A program made the position numbers and the translations under genes. The notes under the pieces are model-generated. The model saw only the letters and a list, made by a program, of their open reading frames with translations, was not told the DNA's origin and made no database searches. 58,583 nucleotides of DNA from Stenotrophomonas sp. YIM B06876. GTDB taxonomy: Bacteria; Pseudomonadota; Gammaproteobacteria; Xanthomonadales; Xanthomonadaceae. The first letter of the stretch is position 1. Each line of letters begins with the position of its first letter. The stretch spans positions 67,376-125,958 of the forward strand of contig NZ_JAUJUJ010000005.1 in the NCBI RefSeq assembly GCF_030711595.1, written 5' to 3'. Below are positions 27,231 through 35,366 of the stretch, piece after piece.

Positions 27231-28565
27231 TCAGCGCATCGTTTGCAGTTCCAGCTGGTGCTTGCGGCAGAGCCGGTAGACGGTAACGCGCGAGACCTGC
27301 ATCCGCCGTGCGCAGGCGCTGATGTTGTAACGGCTTTGCTGCAAGCAGGTGAGAAGTGCCTCGCGCTCGGCCTGGATGCGGGCGCTCTCCAGCAGCTTGT
27401 CGCCACTCTCGTTGGCCGCTTTCAGTTCCAGGTCGGCAGCGCTGATCAGTTCGCCCTCGGCGGTAATCGCGGCGCGCTGGACGCGATTAAGCAGTTCGCG
27501 CACATTGCCCGGCCAGGGGAAGCTGTCCATCATCTGGCGGGCTTCGCTGCTGTAGCCGCGGGCACGGATGGTGTGCCGGGTACGGAAATCCTGCAGGAAG
27601 TGATCGGCCAGCAATTCGATATCGCTGCCGCGCTCGCGCAGCGGTGGCATCGGCAGTCGCAGCACATTGAGGCGGTAGTAAAGATCGCGGCGGAAGCGCC
27701 CGTGCTCAACAGCCTCTTCAAGGTTGACATGGGTGGCAGCCACGATGCGCACATCCACGTGCACCGGCTGGTTGCTGCCCACCCGCTCGATGGTGCCTTC
27801 CTGCAGAACCCGCAACAGGTTGGTCTGTACATCCATCGGCAGGTCGCCGATTTCATCCAGGAACACGGTGCCGGTGTGGGCGGTTTCGAACAGGCCCAGT
27901 CGCCGCGCGGACGCGCCGGTGAAGGCGCCCCGTTCATGGCCGAACAACTCCGACTGCACCAGCGTGGAAGGAATGGCGCCGCAATTGATCGCGCTGAACG
28001 GCCGGTCGCCGCGACGGGAGAGCCGGTGCAACGCATGGGCGGCTACTTCCTTGCCGGTCCCGGTTTCGCCGGTGATCAGCACGGGAAGCTCGACGGGGGC
28101 GAACTTGCGGATTGCCGCGCGCATTGCCAGCATCGGCGGGCTTCGGCCCAGCAGGCTGTCCAGTCCTCCGGTTTCTTCGGAGGGAATGTCACCCCCCAGC
28201 TTCTGCAGCCGGAGCACCATCTCGTTGAGGTCGGGTGGGCTGTCGAACTGCTGCACGCAGCGCGCCAACAGCCGGTCTACGCAGGGATCATGCTGGGGGG
28301 TCTGCGGGGAGGTGATCGCGATCAGCGCCATGTGGCGGTGCTCGCCGATTATTCTTTCAAGGTATTCCAGACAGCGGGCCGGTTCGCCCCGCAGATCCAG
28401 CATGCCCACGATATGGTCATCGCCGCGCATGCCTATCTCGGCCGGTTGGTCGTGATCTACCGACCGTACCTGCCAGCCGGCCGCGGCCAAGGTCATTTTT
28501 TCCTGCGTCTTGGGGTGTCCGAACCAGATCACACATCGCTTCGGTGAAACCGGGATAGCGGTCAT
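27231..28565 (-). CDS. Sigma-54-dependent enhancer-binding transcriptional activator
   Basis: 444-aa cytoplasmic activator. An atypical N-terminal receiver-like domain (about 8-120) lacks a clear phosphorylation pocket; its region resembles VpsR/FleQ-type domains, which is a weak call. The AAA+ domain has Walker A GETGTGKE (166-173), the sigma-54 contact loop GAFTGA (213-218), Walker B VFLDEIGD (234-241) and the WPGNVREL motif near 351-358. A Fis-type helix-turn-helix is at 413-436 (NISACARRMQVSRVTVYRLC). Good GGAAGG upstream of the ATG. Being next to an operon with a sigma-54 promoter, it is the obvious candidate activator. VpsR and FleQ respond to c-di-GMP; whether this protein does is unknown. 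Confidence 0.88.
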   Translation of the reverse strand: MTAIPVSPKRCVIWFGHPKTQEKMTLAAAGWQVRSVDHDQPAEIGMRGDDHIVGMLDLRGEPARCLEYLERIIGEHRHMALIAITSPQTPQHDPCVDRLLARCVQQFDSPPDLNEMVLRLQKLGGDIPSEETGGLDSLLGRSPPMLAMRAAIRKFAPVELPVLITGETGTGKEVAAHALHRLSRRGDRPFSAINCGAIPSTLVQSELFGHERGAFTGASARRLGLFETAHTGTVFLDEIGDLPMDVQTNLLRVLQEGTIERVGSNQPVHVDVRIVAATHVNLEEAVEHGRFRRDLYYRLNVLRLPMPPLRERGSDIELLADHFLQDFRTRHTIRARGYSSEARQMMDSFPWPGNVRELLNRVQRAAITAEGELISAADLELKAANESGDKLLESARIQAEREALLTCLQQSRYNISACARRMQVSRVTVYRLCRKHQLELQTMR

Positions 28566-28663
28566 ACACGTGCACCTTCCTTAGGGCTCGGGCGGAGCGC
28601 AGTCGCCGAATATGAACCAGTGGACGTGCCGCCCCACGTCTGGTTCCAATCGCTTCCGCCTGC

Positions 28664-28680
28664 GGCAGAAACGTTGCCAA
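28664..28680 (-). promoter_or_regulatory. Candidate sigma-54 promoter of the activator gene
   Basis: Read on the minus strand, TTGGCAAC-GTTT-CTGCC has GG and GC spaced by exactly 10 bp and shares the CTGC -12 element with the operon promoter; the -24 element has one mismatch (TGGCAA for TGGCAC). It lies about 100 bp upstream of the ATG at 28565. Autoregulation would follow. Confidence 0.5.
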
Positions 28681-28820
28681 GGAAGTTTTCCGGAGAATTC
28701 TTCTGTGTATACGAAGTCGATACTTTCAATAAGAGGTATGGATGCGAACGCGCCAAGCGCGTTAGACCGGCCAACCTGCGGGTGGCATCGCTGCGATGCC
28801 GGCCTCCGGCAACGCGCACA

Positions 28821-28871
28821 CCGGGAAGCCGCGGACACAAAAAAGCCGCGGACAATGCCGCGGCTTCCCGG
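28821..28871 (-). terminator. Terminator with competing stems after the NlpC/P60 gene
   Basis: A perfect 9-bp stem (28843-28851 with 28858-28866) is followed on the minus strand by TTTTTTGTG, a good intrinsic terminator 18 bp beyond the stop. The same right arm can pair over 14 bp (28858-28871) with 28821-28834, an alternative longer stem that excludes the first. Confidence 0.75.
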
Positions 28872-28888
28872 TGGTGCCGACCGTGCGC

Positions 28889-29638
28889 TTACAGCGCGAC
28901 GCGTCGCGCCTGCATGAACTTCTCGCCCCAATAACCGCTGAGCAGGGTGTCGGTGCGGACATCCTTGCCATTGCTGGGGGCATGCAGGAAGCGGCCTTCG
29001 CCGACATAGATGCCGACGTGGTCGACCCGGCCCTTGCGGCCGAAGAACACCAGATCACCGGCGGACAGCGAGGAGCGATCGTTGATCAGCTCGGCACTGG
29101 CTTCGCGGGCCATTTCGCGGGAGACGCGCGGCAGCTCGACGCCCAGCGCGGTACGGAACACATAACTGACCAGCCCGCTGCAATCAAAGCCCGCATCCGG
29201 GGAGGTGCCGCCCCAGCGATAGGGCGTGCCCAGCAGGGTCATTGCCCGGCGCAGCAGCGACTGCACCTTGCCGTCCTCGGCGACCTGGCCGGCCTCGGCG
29301 GTGCCTTGGCTGGCATCGTAGTTGGCCAGCAGGCGGCTGAGGTCACCTGCGAACATGGCCGAGCGATCGAGCAGGGGAATGGTGTCGTTGGCTGCCAGGT
29401 GGGGCAGAAGCGCGGCCAGGGTGGCGGTGGCGGCCGCGTCGGCCTTGCTGCGCTGGGTTTCGGGTTTGGCGGCGGGCTTGGCCGCCGGCGCAGATACCGC
29501 TGGGGTCTGTACGTCCGGGGCGCTTTGCGCCAGAGCCGGAAGGCTGGCCAGGCTCAACGCCACGGCGCAGAGCAGATGGCGGACCTTGCGGAAAGAAGGG
29601 TTGGAATTGCCTTGGAAAGACGTTTGATTGGTCGTCAC
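28889..29638 (-). CDS. NlpC/P60 family cell-wall hydrolase (secreted)
   Basis: 249-aa exported peptidoglycan endopeptidase. A signal peptide (hydrophobic core LLCAVALSLASLPALA at about 22-37) is followed by an Ala/Pro/Lys-rich spacer to about 68, a helical region, and an NlpC/P60 domain from about 125. Catalytic Cys153 lies in FDCSGLVSYV, His207 in VDHVGIYVG, and the third polar residue His219 in FLHAPS. I take the GTG at 29638 as start because it gives a clean signal peptide; the ribosome site is weak. A second NlpC/P60 gene lies directly upstream, so the two look like a tandem duplication with divergent N-termini. Confidence 0.88.
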   Translation of the reverse strand: MTTNQTSFQGNSNPSFRKVRHLLCAVALSLASLPALAQSAPDVQTPAVSAPAAKPAAKPETQRSKADAAATATLAALLPHLAANDTIPLLDRSAMFAGDLSRLLANYDASQGTAEAGQVAEDGKVQSLLRRAMTLLGTPYRWGGTSPDAGFDCSGLVSYVFRTALGVELPRVSREMAREASAELINDRSSLSAGDLVFFGRKGRVDHVGIYVGEGRFLHAPSNGKDVRTDTLLSGYWGEKFMQARRVAL

Positions 29639-29727
29639 GCGGCGGTCACAAAGAAAATCGATGGGCGATGATGCCTTGCGAACAGGGCGAACGGGTACAA
29701 ATTCCGTTAAATTTTCGTTTTTATTAA

Positions 29728-29743
29728 TGTGATTTTCATCACA
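29728..29743. promoter_or_regulatory. CRP/Clp-type binding palindrome
   Basis: TGTGA-TTTTCA-TCACA is a perfect match to the CRP family consensus TGTGA-N6-TCACA. Xanthomonads have the CRP homologue Clp that recognises this sequence and responds to c-di-GMP. It lies 90 bp upstream of the GTG start of the NlpC/P60 gene at 28889-29638 and just after the stop of its paralogue. Confidence 0.68.
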
Positions 29744-29744
29744 A

Positions 29745-30278
29745 TTACCGCAATACGCGTTTGGCGCCGGTGTAATGATCCCGCCAATACGCCCCGTCCA
29801 GATAGTCCAAGCGCACCGTTCCGCCGGTGCTGGGGGCGTGCACAAAGCGGCCTTCACCGACATAGATGCCGACGTGCCACACGTTGCCGCTGGTGCCGAA
29901 AAACACCAGATCCCCGGCGGTCAGCTGGCGCGGTTCGATCTTCGGCCCCTGCACCGCGGCCAGTTCCCTGGAGGTGCGAGGCAGATTGAGGGCCAGCATG
30001 TCGCGATAGACATAGGCCACCAGGCCGCTGCAGTCGAAGCCGGACTCGGGCGTGTTGCCGCCATAGCGGTAAGGGGTGCCGACCAGGCCCAGTGCCCGCA
30101 TCAGTACCGCGTTGGACGCGGCCGGATCCCGTGGCGCGACCTGCGACCAGCGATGGCCCGCGGACGCGGGCGGCTTCTTCACTGCCGGGCCATGGCTGCA
30201 GGCGGCCAACAGGCCGATCAGCGTGGCGGCGGCCCAGGGCCGGGCGCGGCGGAACGGTGGAACTGGCGTCATGTGCAT
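29745..30278 (-). CDS. NlpC/P60 family lipoprotein hydrolase
   Basis: 177-aa putative lipoprotein (lipobox LLAAC, Cys27) with an NlpC/P60 domain from about residue 60. Catalytic Cys83 in FDCSGLVAYV, His135 in VWHVGIYVG and His147 in FVHAPS. It resembles the downstream paralogue closely across TPYRYGGNTPESGFDCSGLV but lacks the long spacer. It would cut peptidoglycan stem peptides from a membrane-anchored position. The ATG at 30278 or the in-frame ATG at 30272 could start it; neither has a strong ribosome site. Confidence 0.88.
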   Translation of the reverse strand: MHMTPVPPFRRARPWAAATLIGLLAACSHGPAVKKPPASAGHRWSQVAPRDPAASNAVLMRALGLVGTPYRYGGNTPESGFDCSGLVAYVYRDMLALNLPRTSRELAAVQGPKIEPRQLTAGDLVFFGTSGNVWHVGIYVGEGRFVHAPSTGGTVRLDYLDGAYWRDHYTGAKRVLR

Positions 30279-30387
30279 GGAGCCCGGATAATGCGCGACC
30301 TCAGAAGGCCGTCATCATGGCGGCGCACCCGGCGGCCGACAAGCCGTCCCACCGTCTGCCAACGGGCAGCCATCAGCAGAGTTGCGC

Positions 30388-30867
30388 ATGAAGATCGAAA
30401 AAGACCGCGTCGTCCGTTTCCATTACACCGTCGCCGAGGCCGGCCAGGAGCCGATCGAGAGCTCCAAGGACCGTGATCCGATGGCGATCCTGATCGGTCA
30501 CGGCAACATCATCCCGGGACTGGAGAAGGCGATGATGGACAAGGAAGCCGGCGAAAGCTTCGGCGTGGACGTGACCGCCACCGAAGCCTACGGCGAGCGC
30601 CGCGAGGGCATGACCCAGCGCGTGCCGAAGAAGCACTTCGGCGAAACCCGCCTGCAGGTCGGCCAGCAGGTGATCCTGCAGACCAACTTCGGCCCGCGTG
30701 CGGTGACCGTGCAGAAGGTCGGCATGACCGTGGTCGATGTCGACCTGAACCATCCGATGGCCGGCAAGGACCTGCATTTCGACGTGGAGATCGTCGAGGT
30801 GCGTGAGGCCAGCGAAGAGGAAATCCAGCACGGCCACGTGCATGGCGATGGCGGTCACCAGCACTGA
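30388..30867 (+). CDS. slyD: FKBP-type peptidyl-prolyl isomerase SlyD
   Basis: 159-aa cytoplasmic prolyl isomerase and chaperone. The FKBP fold is interrupted by the insert-in-flap domain (about 70-125); landmarks are VRFHYTVAEAG, GHGNIIPGLEKAM, AYGERREGMTQRVPKKHF and NHPMAGKDLHFDVEIV. The C-terminus is a short metal-binding His tail (HGHVHGDGGHQH) rather than the long His/Cys-rich tail of E. coli SlyD, so nickel delivery is possible but reduced. I choose the ATG at 30388; the TTG two codons earlier is less likely. Confidence 0.93.
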   Translation: MKIEKDRVVRFHYTVAEAGQEPIESSKDRDPMAILIGHGNIIPGLEKAMMDKEAGESFGVDVTATEAYGERREGMTQRVPKKHFGETRLQVGQQVILQTNFGPRAVTVQKVGMTVVDVDLNHPMAGKDLHFDVEIVEVREASEEEIQHGHVHGDGGHQH

Positions 30868-30897
30868 TCCGTCTTCCGGGTCACCGGAACGATGCAG

Positions 30898-30928
30898 ACG
30901 GTCCGCGCAAGCGGGCCGTTGCTGTTTT
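30898..30928 (+). terminator. Rho-independent terminator after slyD
   Basis: A 9-bp stem ACGGTCCGC/GCGGGCCGT with one wobble pair and a GCAA loop is followed by TGCTGTTTT. It lies 31 bp past the slyD stop. Confidence 0.65.
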
Positions 30929-31049
30929 CGGGCCCCGGTTTTTGGCCCCGTTTCCGGCCCGAGTGAGGCGGCGGCCGGGCGGCGCCAGATGAACCGGGCG
31001 CCGCGCGTGTTCTAATCGCGGCCTTCCTGTCCGTCCAGGCGTTCCTGTC

Positions 31050-32273
31050 GTGTCTTCTCCCGTCCTGCAGCCGGTTGCGCCGGCCGAGCGCATCGTCACC
31101 CTGGATGTGCTGCGCGGTTTTGCCCTGTTCGGCATCCTGCTGATGAACATGGAGGCCTTCAGTGGTCCGCTGGATCTGTCCTTCACCGGGATCGATCCGC
31201 ACTGGCAGGGCCTGGATCGCTGGGCCGACGGGCTGGTCTATATCTTCGTGCAGGGGAAATTTTTCACCCTGTTCTCGCTGCTGTTCGGGGCCGGTTTCGC
31301 CTTGATGGCGCAACGCGCGGAGGTCGCCCGGCGCGATTTCACCGCGATATACCTGCGGCGCAGTGGGGCGTTGCTGCTGATCGGCCTGACGCATGCGCTG
31401 CTGATCTGGTCGGGCGACATCCTGTTCATCTATGCGTTGCTGTCGTTTCCGCTGCTGGCGTTTCGCGAGGCGCCGCGCAGCTGGCTGCCGGCGTTGGGCG
31501 GGCTGTGTTATCTGGCTGCGATCGGGGTGCTGCTCTGGCTCGGGTTGATGATGGCGCTGCTGGCGCAATCGCAGAATCCACCCGCGGAGCTGGGGTCGAG
31601 TGCGGCCTCGGCGCTGCAGAAGATCGAGCAGCAACGCCAGATGTATGGCCACGGCGGTTATTGGCAGGCGGTGGCACAACGCGGACGCGATTGGCTGCAG
31701 TCGATGCAGGGCCTGCTGCTGGTCGGGCCGGAGGTTTTCGGCATGTTCCTGATTGGCGCCTGGTTCACCCGCAGCGGCGCCATTGCCCATCCCGGGCAGT
31801 TCCCGCGGTTGTTTGTGATGCTGCGCTGGCTGGCGCTGCCGCTGGGGCTGGCGCTGATGCTGTTGAGCGCCTGGCAAGTGCCGTGGCTGCAGCCGGGCCG
31901 TTTCGACCTGCGATTGGCGGTTGCCTCCGCACTGGCGGCCGCGGCCGGGTTGCTGATGTGTCTGGGCTATCTGGGCTGGGTGGTGCGCTGGCGCGCTGGC
32001 CTGGCTTGGCTGGCACCGGCAGGGCGCATGGCGCTGAGCAATTATCTGGGGCAATCGCTGCTGTGTACCGCGATTTTCTACGGCTACGGGCTGGGTGCAT
32101 TTGAACAGATGGGGCGCGCCTGGCAGCTGCTGTTTGCGGTAGTGCTGTTCGCGCTGCAACTGGGATTGAGCCATTGCTGGCTGCGGTATTTCCGATTCGG
32201 TCCGGTGGAATGGCTGTGGCGGGCGGCAACCTATCTGCACTGGCCTCCAATGCGCCGGCAGGCACAGCGCTGA
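31050..32273 (+). CDS. DUF418 domain integral membrane protein (YeiB-like)
   Basis: 407-aa polytopic membrane protein with about 8-10 hydrophobic segments. The N-terminal RIVTLDVLRGFALFGILLMN is the hallmark of the DUF1624/DUF418 acyltransferase-like superfamily, and the C-terminal DUF418 region carries LAWLAPAGRMALSNYLGQSL. No biochemical role is established for the family. The start is GTG at 31050; no ATG in frame nearby keeps the conserved N-terminus. Confidence 0.87.
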   Translation: MSSPVLQPVAPAERIVTLDVLRGFALFGILLMNMEAFSGPLDLSFTGIDPHWQGLDRWADGLVYIFVQGKFFTLFSLLFGAGFALMAQRAEVARRDFTAIYLRRSGALLLIGLTHALLIWSGDILFIYALLSFPLLAFREAPRSWLPALGGLCYLAAIGVLLWLGLMMALLAQSQNPPAELGSSAASALQKIEQQRQMYGHGGYWQAVAQRGRDWLQSMQGLLLVGPEVFGMFLIGAWFTRSGAIAHPGQFPRLFVMLRWLALPLGLALMLLSAWQVPWLQPGRFDLRLAVASALAAAAGLLMCLGYLGWVVRWRAGLAWLAPAGRMALSNYLGQSLLCTAIFYGYGLGAFEQMGRAWQLLFAVVLFALQLGLSHCWLRYFRFGPVEWLWRAATYLHWPPMRRQAQR

Positions 32274-32538
32274 ACGTTGGGGTGAATTCCGCCCGCGATG
32301 GGCTGCCGGTCACAAAGGGCGTTACGGAGCCAGGCAATGGCGGTGGCATTGTCTGAAACCATGTGCAGCATGCGCTGCAAGCCGGGCGTCTGGTCGGCAT
32401 CCTCACGCCTGGCTCGCTGCCGGCCATGGCATGCTCGGCAGCCACATGAGCTGTGCACATGGAGCCCCTGATGGCCGACCTCGTCACCGCGCAGATGCCC
32501 GCAACCGCGCTTGCCCGCAACGGCCGGGAGGGTTCCCG

Positions 32539-33891
32539 ATGAGCGCCTACGACTACGACCTGATCGTGCTGGGCGGTGGTTCCGGCGGGCTTGCCGGCGC
32601 GTTCCGGGCCGCGGCGCATGGCGCACGGGTGGCGCTGCTGGAGCCCGGCGAGCTCGGCGGCACCTGTGTCAACGTCGGCTGCGTGCCAAAGAAGGCGATG
32701 TGGCTGGCGGCGGATTTGGCCGGCAAGATCGGGCTGGCCTCGGCGATGGGGTTTGCCGTGCCAGCCACGCCGGCGGTGGAGTGGAAAGAACTGGTCGTGC
32801 ACCGCCAGCGCTACATCGCCGATATCCACGCGCGCTACCAGCAGCGACTGGATGAAACCGGCGTTGTACGAATTCCGCGCCGGGGTCGTCTGCTCGATGC
32901 GCATACCGTGCAATGCGAGGACGGGCTGCGCTTCAGTGCCGGCCATATCCTCATCGCCACCGGTGCCCATCCGCTGCGGCCCACGTTGCCCGGTGCCGGG
33001 CTGGGATTGCTGTCGGATGATTTCTTCAATCTGTGCGCGGCACCGGCGACGGTGGCGGTTATCGGCGGGGGCTACATCGCGGTTGAACTGTCCGGGCTGC
33101 TGCAGGCGTTGGGCAGCCGGGTCAGCCTGCTGGTCCGCGGTGAGCGGTTGCTGGACCGGTTCGACGCTGAACTGGCCGCGCAGCTGGCCGAAAACCTGCG
33201 CCAGCAGGGCGTGCAGCTGCATTTCGACTGTCACGTGCATGCGCTGGAACAGGCCTCAGCGCAGGTGCGGGTGCGCGGCGCGGAGAGCGTCGACTGTGGC
33301 GCCTTCGATGCCGTGTTCTTCGCCACTGGACGCCGGCCCAACAGCCAGCGGTTGGGGCTGGAGGCGCTGGGGGTGGAAATCGGCGGCAAGGACGAGATCA
33401 AGGTCGATGCCTTCCAGACCACCGCGCTGCCCAGCATCCACGCCGTGGGCGATGTGGCCGGCAAAGTCGGGCTGACCCCGGTGGCCATTGCCGCCGCGCG
33501 CAAGCTGATGGACCGCCTGTATGGCGGTGAGGCGCAGGCGCGGCTGGACTACGACAATATTCCCAGTGTGGTGTTCTCGCACCCGCCACTGGGCGCGGTG
33601 GGACTGGGCGAGGAAGAAGCGCGCAAGCGCCATGCCAAGGTCAGCGTCTACCACAGCCGGTTCCGGCCGATGCTGCAGGCGCTGGCCGATGGCCCGCAAC
33701 GCAGCCTGTTCAAGCTGGTGTGTGCTGGCGAGGAGGAACGGGTGGTGGGCATCCATCTGCTGGGCGAGGGGGCCGACGAAATCCTGCAGGGATTCGCGGT
33801 GGCCCTGAAACTGGGGGTCACCCGGCGCCAGCTGGAAGAAACCGTGGCCATCCATCCCACCGCGGCCGAAGAAGTGGTGTTGATGCGCTGA
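32539..33891 (+). CDS. gor: Glutathione-disulfide reductase
   Basis: 450-aa cytoplasmic FAD enzyme that reduces GSSG with NADPH. FAD-binding GGGSGG is at about residues 12-17, the redox pair Cys43/Cys48 lies in GGTCVNVGCVPKK, the NAD(P)-binding GGGYIAVELSGLL is near 176-188, FAD-binding AVGDVAG near 300, and the active-site HPTAAEE is at 439-445. These distinguish Gor from lipoamide or mercuric reductases. The ATG at 32539 has GGGAGGG just upstream; the frame is open further up, without homology. The 265 bp before it hold no other recognisable gene. Confidence 0.94.
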   Translation: MSAYDYDLIVLGGGSGGLAGAFRAAAHGARVALLEPGELGGTCVNVGCVPKKAMWLAADLAGKIGLASAMGFAVPATPAVEWKELVVHRQRYIADIHARYQQRLDETGVVRIPRRGRLLDAHTVQCEDGLRFSAGHILIATGAHPLRPTLPGAGLGLLSDDFFNLCAAPATVAVIGGGYIAVELSGLLQALGSRVSLLVRGERLLDRFDAELAAQLAENLRQQGVQLHFDCHVHALEQASAQVRVRGAESVDCGAFDAVFFATGRRPNSQRLGLEALGVEIGGKDEIKVDAFQTTALPSIHAVGDVAGKVGLTPVAIAAARKLMDRLYGGEAQARLDYDNIPSVVFSHPPLGAVGLGEEEARKRHAKVSVYHSRFRPMLQALADGPQRSLFKLVCAGEEERVVGIHLLGEGADEILQGFAVALKLGVTRRQLEETVAIHPTAAEEVVLMR

Positions 33892-33955
33892 GCAGGCCTT
33901 CCGGTTTGGCCGCCTGGCGGTTGCCGGCCGATAATGGGCCGGCCATCTCCCCCGG

Positions 33956-34984
33956 ATGTCCCGATTTGTGAGTAGTTCGTCTGTGCGGCCCGCCGATGCG
34001 GCGGTGCCGGTTGCCCCGGTGGGCGCAGCCAGCGTTGACGCGGTCCCGCCACAAGCTGATACCGCCTCCCGCCTGCCCACCCGGTCGCGCCGGTTGCTGC
34101 TTGGCGGTCTGCTGCTGGCGGCCGTGGGCGCCATTGCCGCATCGGGCAAGGCGGTGATCGTCAAGCTGGCCTACCGCCACGGTGTCGATGCCACCGCGCT
34201 GCTGGCCTTGCGCATGCTCATCGCCTTCCCGTTCTTCGTGGTGATGGGCCTGTGGGCGGCACGTCGTGCCCGCACCGCGCTCAGCGCCGGCGACTGGGGG
34301 AAGGTGGCCGCGCTCGGCTTCAGCGGCTATTACCTGTCCAGCTATCTCGATTTCCTCGGCCTGAACTACATCACCGCCACGCTGGAACGGCTGATCCTGT
34401 ATCTGAGCCCGACGCTGGTGATGCTGATCGCGCTGGTGCTGTTGAAGCAGCGCCCGTCGCGGCGGCAGCTGTTCGCGCTGGGGCTGAGTTATCTGGGGGT
34501 GCTGCTGGCGTTCGGCCATGACCTCCAGGTGGATGGCCGCCGCACCGTGATCGGCAGCGCGCTGGTGTTCGGCGGGGCACTCAGCTATGCGCTGTATCTG
34601 TTCGGCAGCGGCCAGGTGGTGGGCCGGATCGGCGCGGTGCGCCTGACCGCCTATGCCAGCGGCGTGGCCAGTGTGCTGTGCGTGGGCCAGTACCTGCTGT
34701 TCCATCCGCTGGCGGCACTGGGCACCTACACGCCGCCGGTGTACGGGTTGTCGCTGCTCAACGGCACCGTCTGCACGGTGCTGCCGGTGCTGGCGATCAT
34801 GCTCGGGGTCAAACGCATCGGCTCGGCGCTGGCTGCGCAGGTCAGTATGCTGGGGCCGGTTTCCACGATTGTATTGAGCGTATGGCTGCTGGACGAACCG
34901 ATGGGCCCGTGGCAGACCGCCGGCACCTTGCTGGTGCTGGCAGGCGTGTTGCTGGTGAGCAGCGGCGTGGCAAAGCGGCGGTGA
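33956..34984 (+). CDS. EamA/DMT family transporter
   Basis: 342-aa inner-membrane protein with about ten transmembrane helices arranged as two EamA repeats (roughly 45-180 and 195-340). An Ala/Val/Pro-rich cytoplasmic N-terminus of about 40 residues precedes helix 1. The second repeat ends with the typical LLDEPMGPWQTAGTLLVLAG. DMT members export metabolites such as amino acids or nucleosides; the substrate cannot be read from sequence. A GTG at 33968 is an alternative start. The stop overlaps the start of the next gene by four bases, so they are coupled. Confidence 0.87.
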   Translation: MSRFVSSSSVRPADAAVPVAPVGAASVDAVPPQADTASRLPTRSRRLLLGGLLLAAVGAIAASGKAVIVKLAYRHGVDATALLALRMLIAFPFFVVMGLWAARRARTALSAGDWGKVAALGFSGYYLSSYLDFLGLNYITATLERLILYLSPTLVMLIALVLLKQRPSRRQLFALGLSYLGVLLAFGHDLQVDGRRTVIGSALVFGGALSYALYLFGSGQVVGRIGAVRLTAYASGVASVLCVGQYLLFHPLAALGTYTPPVYGLSLLNGTVCTVLPVLAIMLGVKRIGSALAAQVSMLGPVSTIVLSVWLLDEPMGPWQTAGTLLVLAGVLLVSSGVAKRR

Positions 34985-35325
34985 CCGCGGGCGATGCGGC
35001 GGCCCTGGCGCATGCGCGGATCCTGCAGGTGATCCGGGCCATTCCGCGCGGACAGGTGTTGGGCTATGGCGAAGTCGCCGGTCGCGCCGGGCTGCCGGGG
35101 CGGGCGCGCCTGGTCGCGCGCCTGCTGGCAGGCAATGACGATCCGGACCTGCCCTGGCACCGGGTGGTGCGCACGGATGGACGCATCGCCCTGCCGGAAG
35201 GCTCACCCGGCTGGTGCGAGCAGAGCCAGCGCTTGCGCGCCGAGGGCGTGGCGGTGGAAAAGGGCCGGGTGAAACGAGCGCCGCGGGTCAATGATCTGGA
35301 TGTGCAGATCTGGGGGCCGGGCTAG
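34981..35325 (+). CDS. Alkyltransferase-like (ATL) DNA-binding protein
   Basis: 114-aa protein of the MGMT/Ada DNA-methyltransferase fold. The alkyl-acceptor motif PCHR is replaced by PWHR (Pro58-Trp59-His60-Arg61), the hallmark of ATL proteins, which bind O6-alkylguanine without repairing it and hand the lesion to nucleotide excision repair. Helix-turn-helix and Arg-finger region: IPRGQVLGYGEVAGRAGLPG. The GTG start overlaps the transporter stop in GTGA. I regard it as a YbaZ/eAtl-type protein. Confidence 0.9.
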   Translation: MTAGDAAALAHARILQVIRAIPRGQVLGYGEVAGRAGLPGRARLVARLLAGNDDPDLPWHRVVRTDGRIALPEGSPGWCEQSQRLRAEGVAVEKGRVKRAPRVNDLDVQIWGPG

Positions 35326-35366
35326 GCACTGCGGCTATCATGGCCGCAGTTCCAATGGATCCGACC

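Larger units (their letters stand above)
28566..28888. other. 323-bp gap upstream of the activator gene
   Basis: It holds a sigma-54-like promoter for the activator (28664-28680) and the terminator structures of the NlpC/P60 gene (28821-28871). No coding sequence is supported. Confidence 0.6.

Noticed and set aside
32274..32538. Possible remnant gene upstream of glutathione reductase
   Set aside because: Short frames in both directions lack start signals and recognisable motifs; I see no coding evidence in these 265 bp.
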